DNA from: Siderastrea radians
Lineage: Eukaryota > Cnidaria > Anthozoa > Scleractinia > Rhizangiidae
Assembly (NCBI GenBank): GCA_964017195.1
Contig: OZ024887.1
Coordinates: forward strand, 1,980,881-2,044,880
Reading direction: 5' to 3'
DNA length: 64,000 nucleotides
A program made the translations under genes and the position numbers. The notes under the pieces were generated by a model. It had not been told where the DNA came from. It saw only the letters and a program-made list of their open reading frames with translations, and did not search any database. Position 1 is the first letter of the stretch. Each line of letters opens with the position of its first letter. Positions 38,239-50,815 of the stretch are shown one piece after another.

Positions 38239-38716
38239 GGAACTCTCATCATCTGCAGGCCATGGATTATATGACTTGTTGAGCTGTTCAAAAATGTCTG
38301 CTAAGAAAATATTTTTTTCCCAACATAAAAACGCCTTTTCTTTGACTGAAGGACCACCCCCCATTGCTCCAATTGGACTTTGGACTTTGAGCCCGCGTTT
38401 CTCAGCGGTTTTACTTCCTCCTGAGCCCACGATCGATTTTTCAGATTGCTCAGCGGTTTCCCATCCTAAAACACGTCACTTCCGGTTGTATGAGCCCACG
38501 ATCCCTTTTTCCACCTGGTCAGCGGTTTCCCATTCAAAAACACGTGACTTCCGGTTCCCATGATGTCACTTCCGGTCATGTGACTTCCGGTTGAGCCCAC
38601 GATTCTATTGGCCCCAGGTTTCCCGTTCCTATGACAACCCCTCGACCAATCAGAAGCCAAAAGCTCTCGACCAATCAGAAGCTTCCATTTGTGCCATACG
38701 GGCGTACATTACTACT
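38239..38716 (-). repeat. Polinton right terminal inverted repeat
   Basis: This is the reverse complement of 4625-5095, 478 bp. Relative to the left copy it has an 8-nt insertion (GAGGAAGT on the complementary strand) and small homopolymer changes. It ends GGGCGTACATTACTACT directly before the target-site duplication. Confidence 0.95.
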
Positions 38717-38722
38717 AACTTG
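38717..38722. repeat. Polinton target-site duplication, right copy (AACTTG)
   Basis: Identical to 4619-4624, immediately outside the right terminus. Confidence 0.93.
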
Positions 38723-40400
38723 TTTCAGTGATCGCTTTTGATCATCAACGATCAGCAGCACTCCCGAACAGAAACCAACTTTTGCGATTAGCTGTCAAAA
38801 GTCATCCCATGATAGTTCGTATTCTATCATCACCTCTAACTTACTGCAAGAAGCCCATCACGGAGGTAAAACTTCTCCCGCAGTGCGAATGGCATGGCAT
38901 GCGTTACTGTTCTTAACAAATCATGGGATTGGTGTCAGGCAGAGGCTGATGAGGCTCGGTTCGGTTCTGGAGCTTTTGATGACAACTGCAGCAACTCTGC
39001 CGGTAATTCCGCTATCTGTGGATTAAATGTTCTGTTACTATGGTGTAGAGAGCTCGGTAATCCTGCAGAACCGATACCATATTAAAGTCCGATGCGTTTT
39101 AAAACTTGCAAAAAGCCCCTCAGAATGGAGCGAGCCATTGTGACAACAAAACAATTCTTGCTAAGAGGAAGTAAAAGAACTGAAAAAAAAAGGGATCGTT
39201 CAGAAAGAAAGTGCACCATGAAAATGAAAAGTGAAGTCAAATAAAAATCAGAGATAAGAAATGGCTCTGGCCTCTGAGGCTGGCAGTTTTGATCGCGCAA
39301 ATTCAATAGCCACGCGAGCACATTTTTCCTTCCTTGCGGCTCAGTGTCCCTGTTTAAAAGCATAGCTTGCAAAACTGATGAGGGGCTCAGTTTTAAATTA
39401 TAAAATGAATTCGTATCCGTTTTAGTTGTAATCGAAAGTGATCTCCCTACCTTTTATTGGAGCACCTCTGTTGACTTTTAATTTGCGTGTAAACAAAATG
39501 TTATTTAAGCTGGCTCGCATCTTATTTTAGGTCCATTTACATTCGTAACTTTAAATTTAGGGAAAGAGGATGACCGTCCTCAAAATTACGGGTACAAAGG
39601 GATAACCAAACTTCCATAATTATAACATGATAGTCTATGGTTTACAAACCACCTTTTTGGCAAATTGCATTTACATTATTTAAGAATAATTTTGTTTCAT
39701 TTACCAAGTCCCATAGGTCGGAAAAAGGAAGGAAGAAAAACGATGAAATACCCCCTCCCCCCCAAAATAAATAAAACGTGAGAGTGGTGCAGGCGTACTA
39801 GAAGAGGCCAAAATAGTGCAGGGGGGGAAAATCCCACCCTCCCGGCCCCAGCACTTTAATTGTTAATGGTCCGTCCCTCAGCAAACGGTGATTAGAAAAA
39901 TTAACAAACGTATGCCATTTCAGATGAAATGCGTAAAACCTCCAGGTGAATTTTTACAATCCACATTTATAGTGAAAAACGTAATGGGGAAACAAGCAAT
40001 AGCAAAAAGGCAAATGTTGTTCAGTAAAACCATCAAATATGACAATATTTTTGTGAAGGAGTAATTCTTTTTCTCTAGAAGAACAAGGGAAATTTTTGAG
40101 GACTTGGAATGGGATCTTAGTTATCTTTGCTATAGTTCTTTTCTGGGCATTCATCACCAGATATTTTCAGCTTAGCCTGGAATATAGACGGGAAATTGAA
40201 CATATCGGCAAAATATATCGCGTTTACGAAGAAAACGCACTAAAGGTATAGTTTTTCTAGTAAAATAGAGTTTAATCGCTGCTCTTAAAAATACTTTATT
40301 GCACCCTTTAAAAGGAGTTTTCCGTTTTATTTGATGGCTGAAATCTAGAGCAATCATACAAGTTTGAGAAATGAAATCATTGTACAAGCATTGTTCTAGT
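38723..40400. other. Host sequence right of the Polinton, no confident gene
   Basis: Open frames of about 60 codons at 38728-38916 and 38894-39085 have mixed codon character and no recognised domain. They could be remnants of a host exon disrupted by the insertion, since a TTTCAG acceptor-like string lies at the junction. Otherwise A/T-rich, with a C-rich tract at 39745-39765. Confidence 0.4.
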
Positions 40401-42140
40401 TAGCCTGCGAACGTAGACGTTTTTCCGGCTGTCGTTTCTCTCTGCTGAAAATAATATAAATATTTTCGGCGGAGAGAAACGACAGCCGGAAATACGTCTG
40501 CGTTGGCAGGCTATGTTCTATTACGAGATTACTCATTATTGTCAAATACGCTATTTATCCTTGTTATATAACTTGCTGGAATAGGGGTCAAGTAGAGCCC
40601 AGATGTCATTAATTTTCTTCATCAATTTTGCTAAAATAAATCGAAACTTGATTTTTACTGACTGGCTCTGTCGTAATCGTGTGTTTTTTAACGTAACTGG
40701 AAGAGATTTGAGTAAACGGAGAGTTGTTACAGTTAAGCGTTCAATCCAGCAACCCCTAATTTATTATCTACGTCACAAAAAGTACGCCTGTCGCGATTGA
40801 TCACACATTTCCAATTCCATTTCATTAAGGAGTCCTAAACTACATGGCCACTTGCTCAGATGGTGTGGCGGGGTACTTCGCTTGTTATACCAGTTCTAGC
40901 CTTGTTATGTTTTGGATCAAGGATCAGTTGTAGTTTGACGACCGTTAAGTCAAGTCAAAATGCAGGTCAGAATCTTTTCTTTGTAAGTTCCAGTGAACTG
41001 TTATAAACCTAACCTGCGCGTGCTCGAGTTCTAAGCTAACGGAATAGAATAAGGAATAGAAAACGTCCGCGCGCAGGATAGTTCAAACCCAGCGATAAAA
41101 TAACTTGACAGTCAACTTTTGTCAAAGGCTTGTTGATTGACACAAATGGTTTCTCTCGAAACTTTAAGCTAATTTCACTAGGGGTTTATACCAATGTCAT
41201 AGATAACATGTCTGTTATAGTCTTCGCCAACTAGTCCCTTCCGAAATTCAAAATATTAAGCAACAGGTGGGTCCATTAGAGCGATCCAGCGAGGATCGCT
41301 GGATCGGTGGATCCAGCGAGGATCGCTCCCCCCCTAACCTCCTGGTTCTTTCTCGTTTGTTACATAAAATTACTGTTTAGAAAAGAGGAACACTTCTCGA
41401 AGTCTACGAAAGTTTATTTGAACTCTATGAATGGGTTTATAAACAAGAGATTATCAAGTAAGAGAGTATGTGCCCCATACAAGCCTTGCCAAGACGGGGC
41501 AAGCGTGTTTAAATAAAGTTTTACCTTCTTATTTGCTCAATGGAATGGTAGGTAGGTAGGAAACTTATGCGCCAGGGTACACCTGATATAACACAAATGC
41601 GATGGGTCATATGCCCTTTGGTTGTTTCCTCAGGTTTTGGCCTGAATTTTTTTACCTCGAATTTCGCGGAATTCTCAAAACAAAAAGTTTCCCGATTTCC
41701 ATGATTTTGCCAAATTTGAACCTGCGAAAATAAAAGACACTAGCGTTTTATTTTTCAATCAAAATTTTCAGCGGCCACTACATCTAACGTCACATTGAAT
41801 TGGAAAAGTAATGTTATAGATTCCTTGTTGTTTCAGGCAAGCAGGAAAACACAGAAGACACTGAATTCCAGGTTAAACGACACGTTAGAAGAGGAGTCGG
41901 TAGGTACTTAACATTCTTCTTGACCTTGTGATGCTGAAACAGTGGTCCTTACGGACGTTTTGCCGCCAAAAATTCAAATCGATGGTTTTAATCGGTTAAA
42001 ACGAGCATGTACGGTACTACACCTTCTACGGCCGCGCGCACCCAGAACATTATACGAACGCAGATAGTTATCCAGATTAGAAAACATGTTTCAACAGAAA
42101 CTTCTGTCATCTTCAGTTCTGTTGGTTTTGTAAGTCTTGG
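40130..42140. repeat. Segmental duplication, copy 1 (contains exons 1 and 2 of a membrane-protein gene)
   Basis: Matches about 55740-58559 in the same orientation with many substitutions and indels. Shared landmarks include AGATGGTGTGG, the CGTCACATTGAATTGG/CGTGACATTCAACTGG region and CAACAGAAACTTCTGTCATC. This copy keeps an intact exon 1 and exon 2. Confidence 0.75.
40401..40513. mobile_element. Short palindromic MITE
   Basis: TAGCCTGCGAACGTAGACG and a GGCTGTCGTTTCTCTC arm are mirrored by GAGAGAAACGACAGCC and GTCTGCGTTGGCAGGCTA. The arms are about 50 bp around a ~15-bp A/T centre. No target duplication was resolved. Confidence 0.75.
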
Positions 42141-44419
42141 TCAAAATCTTTTCGAACTTGTTAAAAAAAAGCACGACCCTATCCAGAAGGCACCTTAAGC
42201 AACAAAGAATTGAAGTTGACGCCCCGGAATTTATTCGCAATCGGAAGTCTTATGTTCACTGGTGTAATTTTTTAGCCACCTATTAAAAAAACACTTGTTT
42301 TGACGTCCATGTTTTAACTTGATGACGCGAAAACGCGTCAAAAGAGAAGACTAGGTCCTTCGGTAGCCTCAAACGTTCTTCTTAATTAAGATCCCTAACA
42401 TCATGGACCCACAGCCTTATCAGCCCTATCAATACCTGCCTTGTATAACTTCCTAATTCCCAAAACGTTGGGGAAGACGTCGAAACTTGGTAACATGTGC
42501 GAGATAACACTAAATATGGTTTTTAATATATTCACATTCATAACATGTTACTTCTGCTTTTTTCGGTTGCTTGTAAACTCTCAGACCGTGTTTATCATGA
42601 TCAGGTCCAAAGGACACTGCTGCTTTTTTATATCCATGATCATTTTGTTCTAGGTGATGAGCTGAATGCGCTGAAGGACAAAGCCAAAAAAGCAAACTCC
42701 GTTTACAAATGGCTGAAAGAGAATTGGAAAAAAATATTTGTGATCATTGTTGCCATATTTGCATTAATCGTAGTCGTGGGGATTTACCGAAAGTGCTTCT
42801 CTGATTCAGGGTAAGGATTCCATAAGATGAATTAACTTTAAATGACTGAAGGTTTTTGAAGAGACTAATTTTGAAGTAAGTTTTACAAAAAAAAAGGGCG
42901 GGTGGGGGGCAAAAATAAGTAAATCAGAGTTAAATGAACAAATAGAGCACATGCAGCACCTTATTTTATTTGGGCCTTTTCTAGTCACGAGAACGGATAA
43001 AAGTTTGAATTGCAGGCCAGTCGATTCTGCCTTCAGTTGTACCGACCTATCATCAAAAAAGTTCATAATAGGCAATTTTGTTCCCTGGTTAATCACCAAG
43101 AAGTCGACTTTAACAGGGTCCTCAGCAAAGAAAATACTGCATAAGCTATTCTTCTGGCCAAGATAAAGTGGTCATATTAGAACGTGGTGGTCACATTAAC
43201 GGGATGGTCGTAAGCCGGGGCTCCAGTTGTAATTATTATTCTTGTGTATTTTGAAAACTTCTTTGTTTTTACTCTTTGCTTAGATATGAGTGATCTTTTT
43301 TGTGTTAAGAAATGAACTAAAAACAACGACTGATTGGTGAAATGGAAGTTTGACAGAACGCCTAAAACTGCGGAATTTCTACAGCTGTGTTCGAGTTGTC
43401 CCAGACTTTTACGAGGGATGGCAGAACTTATCAAAACTATGAAAGACTGTTTTCCATCTATTCTATGAAATAAATACCCAAAATAATTTTAAACAATGAC
43501 GCACTACTTAGAACTTGATTGTTTATAGTGTAGGCCTATTAAGGATCCGAAATTTTTTTTATATTCTTAAAAGGCCCGGAAGACGATGATTAAAACGTCA
43601 CATTTTGACGAACCACAAGCGAGAGTACTCTTGCTCTAGAGGACCTTCGTGTAATGAATCAACCGTATGGCGGTTGCGGAAACAAATCTAACCTCTCAGC
43701 CTCACCCAGGGTAACGCTAGAAAAGTTCAAACTAAACGAAAAAGTGATGAATCGCCGTGTTTCTTTTATTATTATCTTTTAGTTCCAGTGGAGATGATGA
43801 AGAACCGAATATAGTTGTCGTAAGAATGTTAAAACCAGATAGCAAAGGAAATGGAAAATGTTTGGATCCGATTGTGGCTGAAGGCATTACTGAAGGAGGC
43901 GGTGGAGGCGACAAGAGGAAAAACGCTGACAGGCATAACGCTGGGAAGAAAGACATTAGCAACACAAGAACCACAGAAGAAGTGATAACTGGCGGAAAAA
44001 CTAAAAAGACTTTAATTACGACAAACTTACTACACCAAGAAGTTAAAAGACCAACTTTTGGTTCACCAGGAACTGTTTTGCCAGCAGTAACTTCAAAAGG
44101 GCATTTACAAGAATCCAGATTTCTTGATTTGCACATAAACGGTATTCCAATTTCTGGATACACTGCGTTTCAGCAAACGGAGTTTTGTATGGTGTATTTT
44201 GATCTTCTTCAATATTTTCTTAAAGTAACGAAGACGGACCAGCTTAGGACCCTGCCTACGAGGATCTGCCAGGGAAGCACGAGTAAAGGGCCTTTCCCAT
44301 TCTACGAGGAGACGCCGCTGATTAAGATTCTGATTGCAGCATTGAGCGAGAAATATTGTGATAATTATTTTCCCACTGCAATCACAAACACCAACTTGCC
44401 GCTCACTGTGTCACCTTAA
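40860..44419 (+). CDS. Host gene for a single-pass (type I) membrane protein, four exons, unknown family
   Basis: Exons 40860-40965, 41837-41899, 42654-42810 and 43783-44419 join in phase at GT/AG introns to give exactly 321 codons. Exon 1 encodes a signal peptide (VWRGTSLVIPVLALLCFG). Exon 2 ends in a dibasic VKRHVRRG, a likely furin site. Exon 3 carries a transmembrane helix (IFVIIVAIFALIVVVGIY) after a basic helix. Exon 4 encodes a ~210-residue tail, Gly/Lys-rich at first and then folded-looking (FMVYFDLLQYFL-like region). No domain is recognised. The ectodomain is only about 50 residues. Exons 1 and 2 lie in the duplicated segment whose other copy is decayed. Confidence 0.7.
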
Positions 44420-45114
44420 ACTCCGCATTCTGTTAACTTATTGCGAGTAAAGCAATACAATATCTCTTCTCCTTTTTTACATCATAAATTAACTCTTTTA
44501 TCTATAAGTCGAGTAGACTGAGATAGTCCCATTTTGAGCCGGCGTCCGTCCAATCTCTGTTAAATGGAAATTTTTCTCTTTTAAATCATGGAAGATTATT
44601 TCCCTTTATTTCTATTAAAAGGGTCTTTAAAACCGGTTTTGAAAACGGGGTATCCATGTTCACCCTCAATCTAAAAATGCGACACTTTTAATATAACAAG
44701 AAGTTATCACGAAGTGATCGCTTTTGGCTTACCAAATACGTGACCTTCATAATCACCATGTGCCAGTTATCAGAGTTCCACTGATGTTGTACACCAGCAG
44801 GTGATGTTGGGAAGATCTGCTGTTAAGCTACATGTTATAAAACTTTGTAAACTTCATTCCAGAGTTGCGGAAATTTAAGCTGAACAGCACTGTAACCGTG
44901 AAGGGTCTTTTGCTTTACGTTCAGACACTTCGGCTGATTAGCTTAACGGAAGGTTTAATAAAAGTATGCATCAAATACTACAACCCAGTAGAGGACATGA
45001 TAACTTCATTTTTCTTTCAATTTCTACAAGCAGCTGAATTGTTTCCTTTCTGCACTTGCCCATAGTATTTAAACACCATTTCAACAATTACTGTAAAACT
45101 TTTTAAGGTGCATT
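44420..45114. other. Intergenic, no confident gene
   Basis: An open frame at 44865-45065 follows a TTCCAG acceptor-like site but lacks recognisable features; it might be an orphan exon. Confidence 0.4.
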
Positions 45115-45236
45115 AGACTGGTCGCACTGGAATAAGATTATAAGAAATATTCTTCAGATTTCACTTTTTTAACAATTATTTGAACCTTACTATGCAATTA
45201 ACTAGTTCTTTTAACCTTATTCGAATGCGACCAGTC
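45115..45236. mobile_element. Small MITE (GACTGGTCGCA ends)
   Basis: AGACTGGTCGCACTGGAATAAG at the left is mirrored by CTTATTCGAATGCGACCAGTC at the right around an A/T-rich centre. Confidence 0.65.
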
Positions 45237-45240
45237 TTAA

Positions 45241-45468
45241 GCGGCCTTCACACGTCAAACTCAATGTTGGCCAACTCGTGTTGGCAAACTTAAATTGGTG
45301 TGTGTGAACGACACAACAACATCTTGGCAAACTGTTGGAAAAAAGTTGGTGAGAATAGAGACAAGTTCTATTTATCGCCAACAGTTTGCCAACATGTTGT
45401 TGTGTCGTTCACACACGCCAATTTGAGTTTGCCAACAAGAGTTGGCCAACATTAGTTTTGAAGGCCGC
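45241..45468. mobile_element. Palindromic MITE with TTAA target duplication
   Basis: TTAA flanks both sides (45237-45240 and 45469-45472). The element begins GCGGCCTTCACACG and ends GTTTTGAAGGCCGC. Its ~95-bp arms share CCAACATGTTGTTGTGTCG-like text. TTAA duplications point to piggyBac- or Kolobok-type mobilisation. Confidence 0.75.
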
Positions 45469-45472
45469 TTAA

Positions 45473-46334
45473 GTTTAATTTGTTGAAATGGCATTTTTTG
45501 TTAAAAAAGGAAACAATTCATAAACACAAAATTCAAGAAATGTTTCTTAATAAAATTATTCTAATGGCTCTTAATTCCCTGTTTATCGGATTTTTTTCGA
45601 TCATTCGATGAATTCTCATTTCGGTATAAGGTCAATCATAATGCCCCCTTGGATCGTCGGGGGGAAACCACTCACCGTTAAATGGACGTTGCTACGTTTA
45701 TACTTTGGTTTGGAGAGCACACTTTTCCTGTTCAGTGTTTCTGTTCAAGTGCTTAGTCGTTTATAGTTGGTCCCTTGAATAACAAGACGATCCCGAGTTT
45801 TACCCTTTCTGGTTACCTTTCTGCCAAACGTTTGTAATATTTCCGTTTGTTATTTGATTGACATGGATGTTCCCATGTTAATGTGGATGGCTTTGTTGTT
45901 TGGAAAGATCCGGTCACGAGGTTAAGCCAACGGTGGCGTTCCTGTACTGTCAACAATACCTTAGGACAAACAATTCTCTTGACCTGCAGCTGGAAATGAA
46001 CAGGATCGACCTCCCTGGCAAACTATTTCTTACGCTGAAGTTGACAACAGTTAGCAGTCATGCATAACTTCGTTTATTTTTCTACTTTCGATTTTTCAAT
46101 ACATGGTTACGTGGTATTGAAAAAATCAATCTTTACACTTTCTCATTCTTACTATTAATGTCTTTGAGTTATTTCCTTGTACAAAGCGAAAAGGGTGACA
46201 GCGAACGCTTAAGGTAACCGCTTAATGGAGGGAAGCGATTTCCAAGGCTTTGACACTGCTAAGTACTGGTTTGCTTATTACAGGTTTGACTGTATTTTAG
46301 CAGATGACCAAGCGACAGTAATTTACATAGCCGA
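45473..46334. other. Intergenic, nothing recognised
   Basis: No open frame or repeat of note on either strand. Confidence 0.4.
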
Positions 46335-47517
46335 CTATTCGGACTTGAGCAATTCAAACAAAGTTGGGCCATCACCAGTCTCATAGACCTGATTCAGTTG
46401 AAAAGCCACTCTAGTGCACAACCTGTCAATCAACTTTAACCACTCGGTTTTGGTTCTAAACCTTCCCGTCTTGTAGAGGGACCTGATGTGGATGCCACGA
46501 AACCCCGGATGTAATCCAGTTCTAGTAACATTGTGGTTTGTATCGCCAGCTTCAGGATTGCAACTGTTTACAATTATAAACTTTCCACCGTTCGCCAGAA
46601 CCTCACGGCAGTTTTCCAAAACTTTGATCATCTCATCGTCGGTGAAAATTACAAATAAATTCTTGACAATAATCGCATCGACTTCTTTTGACTGCGGAGC
46701 ATCTTTGAGGATATCTCCAGCAATTAATGTCACCCTGCGATCCGGGATACCCTCTTTAGCGAGGAACTTCTTAGCGCGTTCAACAACATCCGGGAAATCG
46801 AGTAGAGCCCCGTGGGGCATGTTCACATCCGGGCAATTTAAGAAGTCGAGACAAAAAGTGTCCCTCTCCTCCCCCGACATCCATGATCCTGTTGCACTTG
46901 TCCCAGGGGTACACAGTAAACACGCTTGGCTGCGCACTGTGTAGCTCCAGTTGAGATAACATACTCATAGCGTGATGATAATTATCTGCGAATTCGCGCC
47001 TCCTTTGCTTTGTTCCCGTTCCGTGCGCCACGTTTCCCAGTTTTGCTTTATCAGGACAATACTCCAGTTCTTGAACTTTGTACATGTAGTCGTAGATGTT
47101 CATACCATGAGCAAGTTCAAACGCTGTATGATCTGTATCGCCGTTCTTGATCGCCTCTGGAAAAGCCAGCATGGCAGTCCACACTTCATCGCTTCCGTAA
47201 TAGCCAACCATGTGTCCAAGACTCGGTCCTTTGTCTCTTCTCAGCAACTCCATCGCTTGATTAGCCTTAAAGCGTCTCTCGCCGCTTAATTCCTCTCCAA
47301 TTCCCCATTGAGCTAATGTCCTCATCACTTTGTAAATCTGTTCGTCTGTAGGGCAGCCAGTTCTGTCAGCGATCTCCTGAATGCTGACGGGTTCTTTAGA
47401 CTCACACAGCAGCTCTGGGATAGCTAAGGACACCAAAACACTTAAGCAACGGCTTTTCCATATTCCACAGAACATGGAAGAAATAATTTTTTCCTCAGCA
47501 AAAGCTTCTTCGGCCAT
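46335..47517 (-). pseudogene. O-methyltransferase gene (ASMT-like, class I SAM fold) with a frameshift
   Basis: Single-exon frame from ATG 47517. The N-terminal winged-helix dimerisation region (SIQEIADRTGC, KVMRTLAQWG, LLRRDKGPSLGHMV) is typical of acetylserotonin O-methyltransferase-like enzymes. SAM motif I is IMDVGGGEGHFL. Just after it the frame shifts by one base (near 46830-46850), and the rest, LLDFPDVVERAKKFL, VDAIIVKNLFVIFTDDE and ANGGKFIIVNS, continues in another frame to a stop at 46335. The family methylates small hydroxylated substrates. Either a recent pseudogene, perhaps of an intronless copy, or a sequencing error. Confidence 0.75.
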
Positions 47518-47986
47518 GTTTGGTTGCTGCTGCCACGTTTGTCTCGTTGGTCACGCAACAGTGCAACAGACTCATTGACTTCATCTCCAGTGCTTCTCGG
47601 TCAACTTACGCAAACATGGCCGGTAAACTTTGTTTTTGATCAACACGTTGAATTGCGTAGATCCAAGTGTAATTTCACTTGTGTTGAGATCATAAGCAAC
47701 GGAAAATATCAAAGATTGTAGAGGTAAGCCTTTAGTCGCGAGAAAGTAAGTTAAATTTAAAGCAATGGGATCAATTATAGCTTTCCACAAGGTGATGTAA
47801 GAATTGCACAATAATACCAAAGGGACGTTCTCCAAATTAAACCAGTTTAATTGTTTAGCAGGTCTTCATCATGCGGTTTAATTTTAGTATCTGGTTTAGA
47901 TTTAGTATTAGTTGTGAGAAAACATTCACACCTCAACTTTACCGCCTGCGTGCTGCTGTAGTACCTGCTACAAGACAACCATGTGT

Positions 47987-49506
47987 CAGCACTTTTCCAC
48001 GGGTGGCGGGTGGCGGGTGGCGGTTGACGGGTAACGGGTGGCGGGTGGCGGGTGACGGGTAACGGGTGGCGGGTGACGGGTGGCGGGTGACGGGTAACGG
48101 GTGGCGGGTGAAAATAAATGAGACATCAAAAAGTTCAATTTCAATTTGAAATGTTATATTCAGAAATTGGCCTACAAAATATAAAGTTGCCAGATAAATG
48201 ACAAAAACTATCATGATGGACCGATCAAATATTATCACAAAAATAAATCATTAAGTATTCAGATAGCAAGCGGCGATGCAAGCCATGTCCTTTCAACAAA
48301 ACGTCTGATATATGTATATTGCTACATCAATATTCGCAAAAACTATGGACCGATCAAATGTTATCACAATATCAAGTGAATTTAAATTACAAAAACTTTA
48401 AATCATTAAGTATTCAGATTTCGCTATTTACCACACGAAGAAATTTGGCCTTGCGTTCTTTAAATAAATCTATCACTACTAAGCCACAATATGAAACATC
48501 CCACGAAGGTTTCCCGTTATCAAAAATATGCTGTAAAAATAAAACAAGCTGAACTTTAAATACAATATTGCCTCGATCGATGTTTAAAAATGCTTATTTT
48601 TGTTTCATGAAGTGAATCAATGACATTTTAAGACGCGCCCCAACCAAAATGCAAAGAATATATTTTTTCAATAAAAAACGTTCTATTGAAGGAGAAAATA
48701 TTATGTATTAGACTTTCATATTAGGTGTGCATGAAGCTTACATTGCTGAAGAAATGGCACAAGTAGGTTTGAATCTTTTTCTTAGTTTCTAACTCCTGAT
48801 AGAGTGGGGGCTATACAAACAAGACATCGAGAGACACCACCTTTTAGGTGGGGAAGGGAGCGGGGTACATGAAGAGACCACTTGTCTTTTTGCAGAGTGG
48901 TGGGTTCTGTCTGAGTACAATAGTTTTGACCACTTCCCTAACAGTGCAGCCAAAGGCAGAAAGTGATAAATAAAGGGCGCAAATGTAGGGCGTCAATAAA
49001 CGTTAGATTCTATGCCGTAGCAGGGTATTCTGAAGTTAATCCGACAATTCTTTGACTAAATGGCAATGCATTTACAAAGCTTACCTCGTAGTCGAAACTC
49101 ATGATCTCTCAAAGAGCGCAGTCATCAATAAACATTCCTGACTTGCCTTCGTGCGACTTGCACGAGAATATACAGCGTCGAGCAGATCTTATTACGACCT
49201 GGTGAAATATGATCACCCACGTCCCGCCAACCACTACCCCTTCAGTTATAGAATGGATTAGTTAAATGTCTGTAATATCCCCGGGGAAAAGGGAAAAAAA
49301 AAAAAAAAAAAAAACATTAACGTAATGTTGAAACGAATTGCTGATAGTAATACCTCCGAGGAAAAAGGAAAACATAAATGACAAAAATCAGAAAACATTA
49401 ATGTCACGTTGTAAGTTAAGGGAACAAAGGTGGTTTTCTCTTTTTCACCTGTCACCCGTTACCTGCCATCCGCCACCCGCCACCTGCCACCCGTGGAAAA
49501 GTGCTG
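47987..49506. mobile_element. Foldback-type element with GGGTGGC minisatellite ends
   Basis: It starts CAGCACTTTTCCACGGGTGG and ends with the complement (CCACCCGTGGAAAAGTGCTG). Inside the left end lies a long 7-bp tandem array (GGGTGGC/GGGTGAC/GGGTAAC, to about 48110), and inside the right end a shorter inverted one (49448-49495). The interior (48112-49447) has no gene; a run of about 22 A lies at 49290-49313. CAG ends are hAT-like, but no 8-bp duplication was found. Confidence 0.6.
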
Positions 49507-50075
49507 CCGAGTTTTTGTTTTATTAACGACTGAACAGAAAACACTTTCCATGTTTCTGCGAGTTGTAAGAACACGAAGAGAAAATTTTGGAGAATAAGAA
49601 ACAGTTAGCTACATGCAAGTGGTTCCACTGTTGCTCCAATCTCGTACCCAGAGTCCTCAGGCTTCTTGGTTAGCGGGTGGTTGCTGGGAGAGACTCTGGG
49701 GTAATGGAAAAAAATTGATTGAGATTGCTAATGCTTTGATTTTGCCTAGACTACAGTCACAAGGAAGACTCACTCACTGTCACTAATAATTTTGAGAAGT
49801 ACCTCCCCCCCCATCCAGGCTGAGCACGCACTTTTGTCCTACAGGGTCATGGTAAAAGCTAGAGCAGTGATACCACATTGAGTACACACAGGCTATTTGT
49901 ATGACCACTGCATTTATTTTGGTAATTTATAGCAATCTTTAGTATGTTTATGGCACCAGCAGCTTTCTTGTGTCGTATGCCTCAAACACTCTTGCTGATG
50001 TTCGATAACAGGACAAAAGCATGTAGCATCAGTGATCTGATCCCCCTGGATCGGATGCTAGTACATGGTAGGGTT

Positions 50076-50165
50076 CATCATCATCATCATCAATCATCAT
50101 TAATCATCATCATCATCATCATCGTCGTCGTCGTCGTCATCATCGTCGTCATCATCATCATCATC
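50076..50165. repeat. CAT/CGT trinucleotide microsatellite
   Basis: Runs of CAT/ATC interrupted by CGT repeats. A shorter CAT run lies at 50336-50354. Short His/Val/Ile-rich translations across it are artefacts. Confidence 0.9.
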
Positions 50166-50399
50166 GTGTTCATCCGACTCACTGAGTCAATTTAAGTCAG
50201 CTTTGAACATGTAGAACATGACGTCGTAGTTTTTTGTATTAGTGGTATAGTTTATTTGATTTACCGTATTTTAATATCACTTGCGAACTGTCCTAATAAG
50301 GATTTTGCAAGTTATAGATGTAGATGTAGATGAAGATCATCATCATCATCATCAGTTCCTCGTCACCCTGTGAGGAATAAGGCAGGCCTGTTTCTGTAA

Positions 50400-50815
50400 T
50401 CAACAGTTCTTTACAGGATGGGGTGATTAGCCCCATACCAGACCCCTGACCTGGAGTACCAGGGTCTGTTCTTTGTCAGGCATCTCACCCTCAACCAATC
50501 TGGCACAGTTGAACCTACCAGGGGTAATGCCCCCACCAGCATAGCTCTTGGGATCATCAAGACACACGAGCCTCACCACCACAACAAGGTGACAAGCCCA
50601 GGGCAAAGAGTACATTGCGGGGTTACCCCAAGCATTTGTTAGGATTGCCATTTATATACCTGGGTAAAGACAGACAGTATGCCATTGGAGTAAAGTTTCT
50701 TTACAGTTCAAACAACAGAACATGACTTAGAGATCAAGCCTTGAACCACTGACCTTGAATCTCCCAATGGACTGTTTGATCAAAATCCCTAACCACTACA
50801 CTGCCATTCCTCCAC
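50400..50815 (-). repeat. tRNA-derived SINE-like repeat (minus strand)
   Basis: On the minus strand the head near 50815 reads GGCAGTGTAGTGGTTAGGG (A-box-like), and about 45 bp on AGTGGTTCAAGGCTTG (B-box-like), the split Pol III promoter of tRNA-derived SINEs. The body to the left contains TTGTTGTGGTGGTGAGG and is not protein-like. The left limit is uncertain. Confidence 0.45.

Larger units (their letters stand above)
4625..38716. mobile_element. Complete Polinton/Maverick (adintovirus-like) element, 34.1 kb
   Basis: The element has inverted termini starting AGTAGTAATG, a perfect 6-bp direct duplication outside both ends, and the diagnostic gene set: retroviral-type integrase with chromodomain, protein-primed family B polymerase, FtsK/HerA packaging ATPase, adenain-type cysteine protease and double-jelly-roll capsid protein. 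Polintons are usually 15-25 kb. The excess here comes mostly from an 11.4-kb transposon nested in the polymerase gene, so the element without it is about 22.7 kb. The near-identical terminal repeats imply recent insertion, but polymerase disruption and three in-frame stops make it nonautonomous now. Confidence 0.95.

Noticed and set aside
49944..50195. His/Ile/Val-rich 83-codon frame
   Set aside because: It is a translation of a trinucleotide microsatellite.
50427..50651. 74-codon minus-strand frame
   Set aside because: It lies inside a tRNA-derived SINE-like repeat and lacks protein features.
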